Positions 21,246 to 32,795 of a stretch of 64,000 nt of DNA are shown here, piece after piece. Under the pieces are notes generated by a model. It was not told the DNA's origin. It did not search any database and saw only the letters and a program-made list of their open reading frames with translations. The stretch is taken from positions 51,187 through 115,186 of the forward strand of contig WOGZ01000086.1 of the NCBI GenBank assembly GCA_009733775.1, given 5' to 3'. Every line of letters begins with the position of its first letter. Positions within the stretch are counted from its first letter, which is position 1. A program made the position numbers and the translations under genes. This DNA is from Alectoria sarmentosa (Eukaryota; Ascomycota; Lecanoromycetes; Lecanorales; Parmeliaceae).

Positions 21246-22065
21246 TTATGATGCATAGTCCTCCGAATCAAGGAGTGCGTCAATGTCCAAGTCTCCAATC
21301 TCGTCATCGAATTTCAACATTTCCTCCTCAAGCTCCTGCAGATGAATGTCAACAGGATTCTACTCTCTCTCTCTCTCTCTCTCCACCTTGGGCCCACGAC
21401 AGAAGGAAAACTTACCATCATCCCCGCTTCCTCCTCCTCCTCCTCCGGCCCCGCCATCTCCGCGACCGGCGCTCTCGCGCTCTCATCTTCCCCCACCGGC
21501 CCCTCCTTTGCCGGCTCCTGAACCACCTGCATTGGTCGGTCAGCCAAGTGATTACCCAAACAAACTTATCAGCAGCAGCGAACTCACCACCGCATCCTCC
21601 GCAACCGGCGGGCTTTCGTCGTCGTCGGCCTTTTCCTTGCCCTTGCCCTTGCCCTTGCCCTTGCCCTTGCCTTTGACCGACGGCTGGTTCCACGGCTCGG
21701 CCAGGCGCGCCTCGGAGCCGGCGCCGCGGAGGCTGTTGCGGCCGTACTTTGTCGTATCGAAGTGCTCCGAGGCGGGGACGGTCGCGTTGACGAAGCCGAC
21801 TTTGTCGTGGTCCTTGGGTTTGCGGCCGGGCGGCCGGGCGGGCTTCTTGGCGACGCCGGTCGGTTTGCGGCCTTTGGTGCTGGGGGATTTGGCGTTGGTG
21901 TTGGTGTTGGTGTTGGTGTTGGTGTTGGTGGTGGCGGTGGCGGCGGCGGTGATGGGTGCGAGAGTTAGAGTTGTTGAGGGGCTTTTGGGCGGGGTGGGGA
22001 AGGGAGATGTGGTGGGGAGGGGGAGCGATTCCTGCTGTTGTTGTTGCTGTTGTTGCTGTTGTTGC

Positions 22066-22117
<52 letters not shown>

Positions 22118-23264
22118 GCGTGGGGAGAGGGAAGGATTCCTGATGTTGTTGCGTTGGTAGGGACGCTTGGTTGAAATGTTGCTGGTGCTGGTGCTGTTGT
22201 TGTTGTTGCGTGGGTAGGGAGGGGTGGTTGAAGTGCTGCTGGTGCTGTTGGACTGGCGGAGGGGCAAGAGGGGTGATTTGGGGGGACCACGTTGAAGGTC
22301 CGGTCGGGAGGGGCCGGAGATCTTGAGGGAGAGGAGATGCCGGTTGCATGTACTGGCCGGGTTGAAGCCTTTGCGACAGGGCATCTTGTGGCAAAGGAGC
22401 ACCCTGTTGTTGGGTGGTTGGAGAGAAAGGAGCCGAAGGCCCCGCGTTGATGTTTGGACGAGGTTCCAAGCTCTCGTCCATGGAATAGGAATGACTTTGA
22501 CGGATGAGAGCAACGCATTCTTGGAACATCATGGTATGCGCATGGCAATGCGCCGGAGGTGCCTTGCCGAAATCGGGGATTAACCCCATGCTTTGGCTCG
22601 CGGGAGCAGGACCAGGCTGCCATTGCTGGAAGTTCACTTGGGGCATAAACCCCGTGCTTTGGCTCGCAACAGCAGGACCAGGCTGCCATTGCTGGATGGT
22701 CGCTTGGGGGGTAAACCCCATGCTTTGGCTCGCGGGAGCAAGGCCAGGTTGAAAGTGCTCGAAGTTCGCTTGGGGGATAGTACCCTGCTGTTGTTGTAAA
22801 TTCGGTGGGTAAGGGGCTGTATATTGCCCGTAGGCGAAGGGGTCAGTGCCCATGGTTTGGCCCGCGGGAGCAGGAGCAGGCTGATAGTGCTCGAAGTTCG
22901 CTTGGGGGATGATACCCTGCTGTTGTTGCCAATTCGGTGGGTAAGGGGCTGCAGTTTGCCCGTAAGCGAAGGGGTCGCTGCCCATGGTTTGGCCCATGGG
23001 AAAAAGGGCAGGCCACTGTTGCTGCATCTCTATCGGGGGCAGGGGAGCCATGGCTGGGCTTGGATCAGGGATCGCGGCCCATTGATCTATCCCCTGGACG
23101 GGCTGAGTGCTCACGGTGCTCTGCGCTTGTGGATGCTGATCCGATTGTGGTGGAGGGTATCTGGCGAGGACGCGAGGATTTCCGGACTCGACATCGTTGG
23201 CCAGGTTGTTATCGGTGGCCGCTTCGAAGTCGAAAAAGGATTCGATTGCGTTGGAGTCGGCCAT
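21246..23264 (-). CDS. Polyglutamine, Pro/Gln-rich hypothetical protein (625 aa)
   Basis: Three exons: 23264-21588, 21526-21416 and 21335-21246. The second intron (21415-21336) carries a CT/GA dinucleotide run. The N-terminal half has imperfect tandem repeats: two copies of a MG[ST]DPFAYGQ...QANFEH unit and three or four of a SQS[MT]GF.P...QQWQPGPA unit. A roughly 30-residue polyglutamine tract follows, encoded by mixed CAG/CAA (plus strand 22032-22119). After it come N/T, Lys-Gly and acidic stretches, and a short conserved-looking C-terminal helix (ELEEEMLKFDDEIGDLDIDALL). No catalytic domain is seen. The profile suggests a nuclear or cytoplasmic low-complexity regulator or scaffold; function unknown. 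It is convergent with DNA2. Confidence 0.7.
22032..22119 (-). repeat. CAG/CAA polyglutamine tract
   Basis: Trinucleotide repeat within the Q-rich gene, reading CAG and mostly CAA on the coding strand, about 29-30 codons. A shorter interrupted Q tract lies at about 22190-22210. Likely length-polymorphic. Confidence 0.9.
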
Positions 23265-23646
23265 GATGAACTAAGATGTTTGGATGGTTGAGAGAAGGAG
23301 GGATCAGTGAGGGTGCAGGAGATTTGAGATGGAGAGTAAGGAGTGATTGAGAGGAGAAGGGATGCGTGTGATGGTACAGTCGATTGGAGAAGTAGAATCA
23401 AGTGTTTGAAGTGCTAGTCTTGATGATGTTTTGCAGATTGCTTTGTGTATGTTCGAAAGAAACAGAAACCAGCACTTACGGCGGTATATATATTCAGGGG
23501 GCATTGGAAAAGGGAATAAAATCTCTGCAGGAAAAAATTACACCAGTGTCACGCCAATACCATGAGTTGAGATTTTTATTGCATTATACGATCGCCCAGC
23601 TTTGGCTGAGAGAAGCAGTCATTGACGCGGACCATCGACATGGGTA
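23265..23646. other. Intergenic 382 bp
   Basis: Lies between the Q-rich gene start and the RPP40 stop, both on the minus strand. It should hold the Q-rich gene promoter and the RPP40 3' end. No coding frame or strong motif was seen. Confidence 0.4.
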
Positions 23647-25214
23647 TTAGCCACCACTCAATTCCCAGAGAAGATACTTCTTTCCATGCCTTTCGTTGGA
23701 GTCTCCAGACTTTTTCGTCTTGTCCGTAGCAGCGACTGCACTTTGGTTATTCACACTCCCATCCAATAGACACAAGATTGTATAGGAATCCTTCTGATCA
23801 GCCACAGCAGTCTTGAAACTATAAGCACTCAGCGCAAAGAAGTCTTCACTCGAAGCTCCTTTCCGGTTTGTAGTCTTGGCACTGTGGAATGTCAGAGACG
23901 CGTCGACCAAGACGCCAAGGAATCGAGAAGTGGGTGAAACTTGCTCACGTTGACAAATACAAGAAAAACTGCATTATCCATAAGCGAGGGATGAAACCGG
24001 TCCATGTCAATGTGACCATGTTGAGAGTTTTTCCTGAGTCATTATTCGGTACTTGGTAGCGACTGAGAAAGGGGTCAATGATATCTTCTGAAATTATGCG
24101 AGGACTTTCCATGGCCACGAGGCTGAGCCACTCGTAGGTTTCGAGCGCCCAATCTTCAAAGTTGTCATCGAAGTTTGAGGAATGGGGAGGACTGAGACTC
24201 GGTACTCGAACTCTCTCTGTGGTCTTTTGTTGAGGTGAAGATTCTTTAGTCACTGGGTGGTGCTTGGCAATGGGGGCGTCTTTTGCAGCTATTCTCCAAT
24301 TAGTGACCTCATCGGCGACGGACTTTGAAATCACGATAGCCTTACCGTGTTGAGAATTTGAGTTGAAGTCATAGAAAAGCCAGGTCACTGAATGGTTGAG
24401 AACATTTTTGAACGCCCATACAATCCTCTCGAACCCCTTTTTCCCGTGCAGCATCGAAGGTAGACGAAGATTGATTTCGACGGCTGAGGGCCCAAAATCA
24501 GTGAGGTTCTTATCTGCCTCCTGGCTTTGCTCACCATATCGAGTCTTGATATGCTTCCGTCCTGCATCTCGCATAGACTGGCCGACTAGACCACATCGTT
24601 CGTATTTGTCTTTGGCAAGCTCGAGACGAAGTATGCCTGAGATGAGAATCAAATGAAGGTCCACGGCACAGCTCCGAGGACAGCCACACTCAGGCACCAG
24701 CTTACCGTCTTTGAGAGAGTACCGATCGTCTACGCCAGGACGGCCTTCGGAGAGCATCAAGATGTTACCTGATTACGGTTGATGCGATCAGCAAAATGAA
24801 GACAGACTTCATGCAGATCAGGATATGCCACAAGAGTTGAAGACATGAACAAGGCTTGAAGTACCAGTCTTTATATACATATTGAAGAAATCTCCTTCGA
24901 GCAATTCAGACAAAGACATGATGACTCGAGAATACTGAATGTTGCTGATTTTCGCTTCGACCTCTTTCCAGACAACATCATACAGCTCTTGAGGGAGAAT
25001 CAGTTGAACCTACATTCTCGTTTAAGCCTCTATACACACAGCCGCCAGATTTTACAGCATGAAAGCATACCGTGTGAGTGAATGGTTGATTCAAGATGGT
25101 CGAAAAGGGCTTCCTTTTGCTTGGTGGTTGCTGAGGATCGACGTACGGAGGCAGGGTGCTTTGCGAGACATAGGCCTTTGAAGCTGGTGTTTTGGAGTCA
25201 AGGAAGCTGAACAT
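23647..25214 (-). CDS. RNase P/MRP subunit p40 (Rpp40-like)
   Basis: Seven exons: 25214-25071, 25009-24865, 24768-24706, 24636-24535, 24483-24346, 24288-23949 and 23881-23647, giving 388 aa. The N-terminus has LPPYVDPQQPPSKRKPF. Next come an ILMLSEGRPGVDDRYSLKDG block, the KDKYERCGLVG motif, an EINLRL ... FERIVWAFK block, ALETYEWLSLVA and VTLTWTGFIP. These follow in order the landmarks of the Rpp40 family (LxLDKxTYExxGLxG, KxYERIxWxF, ALELFDWL, TITGFI) found in the human RNase P/MRP protein of similar length. The expected role is pre-tRNA 5' processing and rRNA maturation in the nucleus. Three introns (69, 51 and 57 nt) are multiples of three without stops, so a naive ORF call merges exons 3 to 6. 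Confidence 0.75.
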
Positions 25215-25528
25215 GATGGGTAGGAAGGAGAGTGAAGAAAGATTGAGCCCTTCTAATCAAGTATTTCTCAAGCTATCTTTTGCAGTGCGTTTTTGCCAAA
25301 GGAGGACTAGTCGAGGAACAGGAATTTAGCGCCCGAGCTGCATGAACAAGGATTGTGTGCACGTGGAGTCGACGTTGACGCTGTAGACGAGTCCCTCTAT
25401 CCCTTCAAACCACAGATACCCTCAGCTTTCTATTCACTATTCTTGCAGCGGATTTTGAAGACAAGATCGTGAGGCTATAGAGAATCCAATCCTTGGCATC
25501 CTCCCCATCTCCTCTACTGTCCCTTTCA

Positions 25529-26659
25529 ATGGCCCCACCCCACCCTCGAAGACCCATAGCCAAAGACCGTTTCGCCGCCCTCTTTCCAACCCTCAAAGTC
25601 CAAACCTACCACGACCCCGCATCTCGAGGCCCAGGCTCCCACACGTACGTACGTCCACCGCCCTGACCCTTCACCAACCCTCCACTTTCCTGACGCTGCC
25701 CCAGCATCCGCACCATCGCCTGGAACCCCACGGGCCACCTCATCGCCACGGGCTCGGCAGACCGCACGCTGCGGATATGGAATCCCGAAAAGCCGCAGGT
25801 GAAGAATAGTACGGAGTTGAGAGGGCATACGGGTGGTATCGAGCGTGTTGCTTGGAATCCTACAAAGGAGGCGGAATTGGCGTCTGTGAGCAGTGATGGG
25901 ACGTGTAGGTTTTGGGATGTGAGGAGTAAGACGTGCACGGCGACTGTGCAGTTGGGAGGAGAAGGCTTGACAATTGCGTGGGCGGCGGATGGTAGTGCGG
26001 TCATGGTTGGGCGGAAGGTACGCTCCCTGTCCCCACATCTGCCCCTTCGTACCACGTCTCCGTCGCGTTCTTCAGCTAACATACGACCTACCTACCAGGA
26101 TGACACACTCGTACCCATCACCATCCACCCCACCCCCACCGCCCAACCCTCTCATGCACCAGCTCTCCAAACAAACCAATGCACTTTCAACCATACCTCG
26201 CCACCAAGCCACCTCCTCCTAACCCGTGGCGACGGCTCCGTAACCATTGCCTCCTACCCCTCTCTACAAACCCTCCACACCCTCCACGCCCACACCTCCT
26301 CTTGTCTGTCCCTCGCACTCTCCCCTACATCCCGCTACCTCGCAATCGGCGGCTCCGACGCGCTCATCTCCCTCTACGACACCACCGACTGGGTCTGCAA
26401 ACGTACGCTTACAAATCTAACGGGTGCGGTTAAGAGCGTGGGGTTTAGCTTCGATGGGAGTTTTGTTGTTGGTGGGAGCGATGAGGGGAATGTGCTTGAG
26501 GTGGCGCATACGGAGTCAGGGGAGTATGTGGGCAAGGTGGATATTGGGGCGAGTGGTGGGTGTGGCGTTGTGGCGTGGCATCCGGGGAGGTATTGGATTG
26601 CTTGGGCCGGGGAAGGGGCTGGTTTGAAGATTCTGGGTGCTGCTGGAGGACAGCTGTGA
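25529..26659 (+). CDS. THO complex subunit TEX1/THOC3-like WD40 protein
   Basis: Three exons (25529-25644, 25705-26017, 26099-26659) give 329 aa. The second intron is 81 nt, in frame and stop-free. WD40 blades are visible: IRTIAWNPTGHLIATGSADRTLRIW, LRGHTGGIERVAWNP ... TCRFWDV, LSLALSPTSRYLAIGGSDALISLYD and VKSVGFSFDGSFVVGGSDEG. The length and the opening IRTIAWNP..LIATGSADRTLRIWN block resemble Tex1/THOC3, the WD40 subunit of the THO complex that couples transcription to mRNA export. WD40 proteins are easily confused, so the subunit assignment is probable rather than certain. The gene diverges from the RPP40-like gene with 314 bp between starts. Confidence 0.78.
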
Positions 26660-27342
26660 TGGGTGGAAATGTTGCAGGCCTTCAATTTGACGCCGCGCGA
26701 CATGCTTAAGGTAGCAAGCGGTCTGGATGCAATTGCGTTTTATTCAAGGCTGGTACGACGGAGAGACGCAGAGCCTGAGGCCGCGTGGGGCAGTTTCGAA
26801 CAAGCAGAAAACGCATCAATAATTAGCGGCAGAAGCCATTTCATTTGCAAGCAGCTATGCACATATAGTCCATGTCCAAGCGGGACCATCTATGGAAACG
26901 CAGCGATCAGAGTACCAAAGCTCCCATGTTGCTAGAACCATCTGCATAAAGCCAAGTTGCACACACCTGGGCTAGTTCCTTCTTTTTCTTCCCAGCTATC
27001 AGTCCATGCCGTTGATTGCCTATCATTATCGCCATTGAAAAGAAAGATATTTTTCATACGCCGACCTCCATCGGCAGCAGAGCGTAGGATGTACTCATAA
27101 GTGATGCCAGGACGCCTGCTGTTCAGTAAAGATGCTGGGGAAAGGTGCAATGAAACAATGACTTTGAGTGCCGAAGGCACTATCATCGAGTCTAATCTCA
27201 TGTACAGGGAATTTCATCCAAATTTCGATCCTGCTGAAAGAAACGGCATTGGAAATTGGGGAGATGAAACATTGGGGGCGATGGGGCTCGATAGCCTTGC
27301 GTTGCCGACCGTCACGATTTATATTGGAGGTTGCTAGTGCCG
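26660..27342. other. Convergent intergenic region, no gene seen
   Basis: Lies between the 3' ends of the TEX1-like and cyclin genes. Short frames occur on both strands (for example plus 27101-27337) but have no family signature and no splice support. Probably 3' UTRs. Confidence 0.4.
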
Positions 27343-29040
27343 TTAGACAGTGATTTTGCTGCCAAGGTAGTTTGGATGGTACTTTTTAGCCCATTGCCTC
27401 GTCAAGATCGAAGCTGAGGGTGGTGTCAGTGACAAGCCAAGAAGAACAACATTGAGTGTGTAGATGTACCTTTCAGGAACTTTTTGCTTGCGTACTTCTT
27501 GAAAAAGGCTTCATGCTGGACTGGCTTGTGAAGATAGTCGACCATGAGCTCGAATACCGGCTTGATCTCATCTTCGGTATATCCAGAGTAGTGAGCAAGA
27601 GTTGCATCCTAAATCAGTCAACATCGCCACCTCTTTGCCGAGAGAGCTCATCATATTGACATACCCATTCGCCGCGTTCAAGTATCAAACGCGAAAGAAA
27701 CATTGACGCGGCAGCGATGTGACTGGGATGGAAGCCCATGAACCTATGATCAACCAAGCTAACCTCGAGCAGGTATTTCCCAAGAGTACGCGTCTGAATG
27801 TCGTAGTTGTCGGCCTTTGATATTCTTCGGAGAAAATTCATGGGGTTGGGATAGCTCAGATCGTAATTCAAGGCGGCCAGAACGAAGCGCTCGGCCTTCA
27901 GGATCTCTTCTTCAGTGAAGCCATCATCGGCGACATGCTTGAAATTTTGGACATGAGGGGAGAGGACCTCTTCGTACTTGGATGCGATGAACATGGCTGT
28001 GATACCTACCAGCTGCAGCTTCTCCAACTCCACAACTCTTGCGGACAGGAAGCGATCGATGATGTTAATGGCGAGGAACATAGTTTCGGGTAGCAGGTGA
28101 AAGCGAGTGTGAACTTCGATCAGCCAGTCTACAAGAACGCCGCGCAGGTGCCACTCTAGGTGATCTTGGTGATCCATGTAGTCTGGATTAGGCATTGTTG
28201 CTTCTTCGAGGACCTTGAGATACTCGAAGATCTCGCCGACATACTCTGCAACCATGAGAGGATCGTCATAGTCTTCTGCGTCCAGGTCTGCAACGCCTTG
28301 TTCAAAGGCTGTTTTGACTTCTGCTTCTTCTTGTTTAGGTTCATCTTCAAAGATCTCTTTCTTGGTCTCCACGACATGCTCTACCTTAGTTACGACAGTT
28401 TTTTTCCTCGGCGGCTCATTTTCAGAATCTGCTTTTTCTTCTTTGATCGATTGTTGGCTGCCAGTTGAGCCTGTGTGTCTCTTCTTCGTAGCCGCACCCA
28501 TCACACCAGACCCACTAGCAGGACGCTTAAGCTCAGTCGATGCCGCCCTCTTGTTGTTGTCCTTGGCTCCAAGTGTAGAGCGATTTGAGTTCGTACGCGA
28601 AATCTTCTGCACACCAGCACTTGGTGCAGCCTTCGACACAAGTCCGGCTTTCCCACCCAGAGCTTTCTTTCCTTCTTTCGACTCAATCACTTCGTTCTTT
28701 GTCACGTTGCTCACATCGCCCAATGCTGCTCGCTTCCGTTGGCCCGGCGCAGAACTCGCGTTCGATATGTTTGTGGTGGATCTCTTGGTTCCTAACGCCT
28801 TCTTGACCAATGCAGCACCGTCTTCGGGCACGGTCAAAGCCGCGGTTTTAGCTCTTGTTAGACGTGTCGAACCACCGTTCTCATCATTCTCATTGGTGAC
28901 AGCACGCTGCCGTATCGATCGAGCCTGTTTACGAAACTCAGCATCAATGTTGATTCGGTCTTCATTCAACGCCAGGGCAGCGAAGCTAGAAGCACCCTGG
29001 ACTCGCGTCCAGCAGGCGAGCAGTGACTTACTGGAGGCAT
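27343..29040 (-). CDS. G2/mitotic B-type cyclin
   Basis: Four exons: 29040-29032, 28996-27665, 27608-27470 and 27413-27343, giving 516 aa. The long basic N-terminus contains a destruction box R-A-A-L-G-D-V-S-N (about 92-100), which targets the protein to the anaphase-promoting complex. The cyclin box starts with HLRGVLVDWLIEVH and includes FLAINIIDRFLS and LVGITAMFIASKYEE. The second cyclin fold runs from TEEEILKAERFVL to the end and finishes KKYHPNYLGSKITV. It is the regulatory partner of Cdk1 at G2/M, orthologous in type to fission yeast Cdc13 and Aspergillus NIMEcyclinB. The first coding exon is only MPP, followed by an inferred 35-nt intron; a likely 5' UTR intron precedes it. A long antisense frame (28314-29045) is a shadow. 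Confidence 0.92.
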
Positions 29041-29151
29041 GTTGATCTTCTGCAACCACTTGATGTCGCGATTGACTCGGGGAGTCTGCGGAGACGGCTG
29101 AAGACTGTCAATGCCAGCTATGGGTTCGCGAATCTTATTCTTGGTGACAGC

Positions 29152-29209
29152 CTGCGAAGTTGAGCACATGTCAGCTTAGATGGACATTTCGAGAAAGCGA
29201 TATGTTTAC
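29152..29209 (-). other. Probable 5' UTR intron of the cyclin gene
   Basis: A gtaaac donor at 29209, a gctgac branch-like element and a ttcgcag acceptor at 29152 delimit 58 nt, about 110 bp upstream of the MPP start codon on the minus strand. If it is not spliced, an upstream ATG (29169) in the same region would precede the main start. Confidence 0.35.
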
Positions 29210-29868
29210 CTAGTGTAGGCGGAGCAAGACAGCTATGGGTGACCGTGCGGTTGCAGTGGGAAGACAGGGTAGTATTCTCCGAAGTTTGACGCCTGGTACC
29301 ATGTAGCGGGATGGCCTCCGATATCGAGGTATGACGAGGACAAGAAGGCTCACAGCTCAAGTCGACAGGCTCAAGTCTGCAATAGCCTTCGAGTCGAAGT
29401 AGTGTTGTGGACAACAGGTGTAGGAGAGTTGATGGAGAGGGTAGGTGGGGATTTCCAAGGCGCAGCGCAGAGGTAAACAGCACGTCGCCCTCTCTGCGCT
29501 AGTGGGCAATTGGCGTTTACCGACAAATACCGAAAGTAATCGAAAATGCAGACTAAGTACAGATCAATGCTGCAAAGTTGTGTAGGATGTACAGATTGAG
29601 ATGTAGAGTAGGATGTTGAGGGTCAGATACTTTGGAGATGCATCTGCATTTCTCGATATTCTCCGTTGCCAAAGGTCTCGCATAGCAACAACGCGAGGAT
29701 TTTGCCCTATACCGTATCAGGAACATGACTAATCTTGACAGGGATCTGGAGCATCCTATTCTACACTGCCGAAAGTTGATCCACGATGTCTAGGCATTGA
29801 AAGCATACAAATGCGCATTCCTTGTCATCAATAACCCATGTCCTCCGGAACAGAGCTTCTATACCAAG
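29210..29868. other. Divergent promoter between cyclin and uL2m
   Basis: No coding frame was recognised beyond the putative cyclin 5' UTR. It presumably carries both promoters; I see no clear CCAAT or TATA arrangement to call. Confidence 0.3.
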
Positions 29869-31068
29869 ATGTTGCAGCCTCGGCTGCTGCTTCGACTGCC
29901 AATTCCACCGTGCCAATGCCTCCACACCTTCTCTCGCCGTCTGTACCCTACAGAGGTCCTTCCACCCTCAGACCCAGGGATTGCCAGAAATGAAGCTCTA
30001 GGCGTCCAATCTCAACCACAATATGCTCCAGAAGACAAGAATGCCCCTATATTACGAACCTACAAGCCTCGCACGCCAGGTGTACGACATTTGAAGCGGC
30101 CCATCAATGACCATCTCTACAAAGGACGCCCCTACATCCAATTGACCCATCCGAGAAGAGGTCAACATATTGGAGGAAGAAACAGTCATACGGGCCAGAT
30201 CACTGTCAGACATCGTGGCGCGGGCCACAAGAGGAGGATAAGAACTGTTGACTTTCAACGACTAGAGCCTGGAAAGCATCTAGTGGAACGGATTGAACAT
30301 GATCCTGGGCGTAGTGCTCATATTGCGTTACTTACCCGGACTGTGGGCCAGGCGAGGAATTACTCATACATCGTTGCGCCACAAGGCATGAGGGCCGGAG
30401 AGGAAGTGGAAAGCTTCAGGCAGGGAATACCTCTGGAGCTGATACGGGAGCTGGGGGGAACCCACGATGCTGGTATGATAGCGGCGAAGACTGCTTTCCG
30501 AGGGAATTGTTTGCCATTGCATATGATACCGCCTGGCACCATTGTCTACAACGTCGGTCTTAAAAAAGGCGGGAAAGCACAACTGTGTCGGAGTGCTGGG
30601 ACTTTCGCAACAGTGGTCAGCAAGAACGAGGGCGACGAAAAAACTTCGTTGTATATCAACGTCAAATTGAAGAGTGGGGAGGTACGGCGGATACATAGAG
30701 ACTGTTGCGCGACAATTGGGACTGCGAGCAATGTCAATTTCAATCGGCGACAGCTTGGTAAAGCAGGTCGGAAACGATGGCTTGGAATTCGGCCTACAGT
30801 CAGAGGTGTTGCTATGAACGCGTCAGACCATCCTCATGGTGGAGGCCGAGGGAAGTCTAAGGGTAATGTGCACCCAGTCAGTATCTGGGGTCAATTGGTA
30901 CGTCCAGCTGCAATTCAAGTCTCTTCAAGTCTCTGAAATCAGCTGACATTTCTGCAGACCAAGAGTGGCTACAAGACCAGGACGAAGTCGAATGTCAACA
31001 GATTCGTCGTTACACCTCGCCCACGGTCAGAGGGGAAGAAAGCCAAGGCAAAGAAGAAGAAGGCATGA
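29869..31068 (+). CDS. Mitochondrial large-subunit ribosomal protein uL2m
   Basis: Two exons (29869-30897 and 30958-31068) with a 60-nt intron containing a gctgac branch point give 379 aa. The start is the first in-frame ATG; the upstream in-frame TTG is ignored. The N-terminus MLQPRLLLRLP ... is basic and Leu-rich, as expected for mitochondrial import. The core has the uL2 landmarks GRNSHTGQITVRHRGAGHKRR, the ARNYSYIVAPQGM region, the SH3-like VYNVGLKKGG and the peptidyl-transferase-centre loop ASDHPHGGGRG. It ends with a Lys-rich tail. Yeast counterpart: RML2. uL2 is required for subunit association and peptidyl transfer. Confidence 0.93.
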
Positions 31069-32238
31069 TGAGCATCTGGTGCCTTCATGCAATGGATGTC
31101 CGTAGTCAGCAAACTCACCCTTGTCCCTACTTTGACCTTATTGAGCTGGAGATCACTGTACACGATCATACGCTGGGTCCTATCGAGCCAAGGCAGCTTC
31201 AGCAGACGGCGTGTGGAGGACAGACAGATGTATGGGTGTCCGCACAATCGATGTTCAGGCAGATGTCATGAATAGAACAGGCAAGCGAGGATGCTTGCTT
31301 TGTCCAAGCTCACGCAATGCACACCCTTCCTGCCGATGAGTCCCGTCTGAAACAATCACCCTCTCGTCATAGAAGGAATAGACGACGTGACATGTTGAGG
31401 CCATATAAACATGTATATAGTCAATGCAGACGTGTCAAGCAAGACAAGCAAACCCTCCATCAATCGTTCGGCAACCAGATCAATGATTGCTCATGCAACG
31501 CAAACCACTCTCTCAATTTCCACACTCTCAGAATTTCTGGTCTCAAGCGCCTCTCACCCATGATTCTGAACCAGAATGTTGACGCCAGTGCACTACAACG
31601 CATAGGTGAAGGGCAGAGCAAACAGACAAAGGACTGCACGAGGGGGCAAGATGGGAGCATCAAGAACGGTCTCGACAGATCTCGAAGCAAGGGGGCTTAA
31701 AGTACATATCCATTCTACAATCTCACGAATTTTTTTTTCAGCGGTCTCCAAACATCAGAGTCCTTAGGCCGCATTGATTGAGTACAACGGAAGTACTCAT
31801 CGGCCCATGTTCACAAGAGTGAAATTGTATAGAAAACTGAAGCTCCCGAACTGACCATTGCAACTTTGATAGTCTGCTCGTCAAGAAAAGCTTTTCTCGG
31901 GAACTAAATCTTTGACAGAGTATAAGTTCACCACAACCCACAGCCATCAACAAAAAACATTTCCATGAGCAGTCCACAGTACTGTATATTTCACAGCAGG
32001 GGAATTCATTGCGCTCGGTTCATGCTTCCTTCTAAGACATTCTACTATAAGATTCGGAGGGATTTCCATTCAGACGTATACACAATGCAGTCTTAGGTCA
32101 AGTTTTCAGTGGAACTATGTGATATGTGCCAAACATGAGTTTATACTTCTCCCACTAACATTGCAAATTAGTGCTACGACAGAGCCTCGCCGAGACGCTA
32201 GCGCAATAGATGGCTTCGGGCGCTATTCGTAAACCTCC

Positions 32239-32284
32239 CATCCTGCCATCCTGCCATCCTGTCATCCCGCCTGCCATCCCGCCA
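32239..32284. repeat. CATCCTGC-type minisatellite
   Basis: Tandem 8-10 bp units: catcctgc three to four times, then diverged catcccgc/ctgccatcc copies. Confidence 0.7.
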
Positions 32285-32709
32285 TATCGACGGTACGAAA
32301 GTCGGCCTTCAAGTGCTTCATCTGTACACATGAACATCGCAAAGCCACGAACATGAGTCCGCTGCCAAAGCAGTAGAGTGCAGGGACCGAGTCCGATCCT
32401 TACGTGTTCTTCGTCTGAAGAAACCGCAAGTGACCGAGGATTTTCATCTTCAACTTGATGATGGGTCCCCCAGATACTTTACGCATCAGTGAGGCAGAGT
32501 AGCAGTGCAGACTGCGGAACGATGAAAATGAAACATTCTTCTTCGGCATCACCGGGGCGCAGCCTCATACTATGGTAACCGCCAGTCTAGATGCGGCACG
32601 CCAGTCTAGCTGATGCAGGCTTCGAATCCTTCGACAATTTGAACGCAAAATACTTCTCTGCCCTAGGTACCTAGCTCTTCAGCGTGTGTTGTTTCTCTTT
32701 CTCTTTCTA

Positions 32710-32712
<3 letters not shown>

Positions 32713-32742
<30 letters not shown>
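32713..32742. repeat. (TC)n microsatellite upstream of secreted-protein gene
   Basis: About 14 consecutive TC dinucleotides in a longer pyrimidine-rich tract, 55 bp before the ATG. Polypyrimidine tracts are common in fungal promoters and 5' UTRs. Confidence 0.8.
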
Positions 32743-32746
<4 letters not shown>

Positions 32747-32795
32747 TGTTGCCCTTTTTGGAAATAGCCAAGTGAAAGGCTGTTTTTGGGGAACT

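Larger units (their letters stand above)
31069..32795. other. Gene-free interval with simple repeats
   Basis: No credible coding frame. It contains a pyrimidine-rich minisatellite built on catcctgc units (about 32239-32284) and a TC run (about 32713-32742) shortly before the next start codon. Confidence 0.5.

Noticed and set aside
21418..22689. 423-codon minus-strand frame rich in Thr/His/Arg repeats
   Set aside because: Frame-shifted reading of the Q-rich gene; the repeats are produced by the CAG/CAA tract in another frame.
28314..29045. 243-codon plus-strand frame
   Set aside because: Exact antisense of the cyclin coding exon; no motifs and no independent splice signals.
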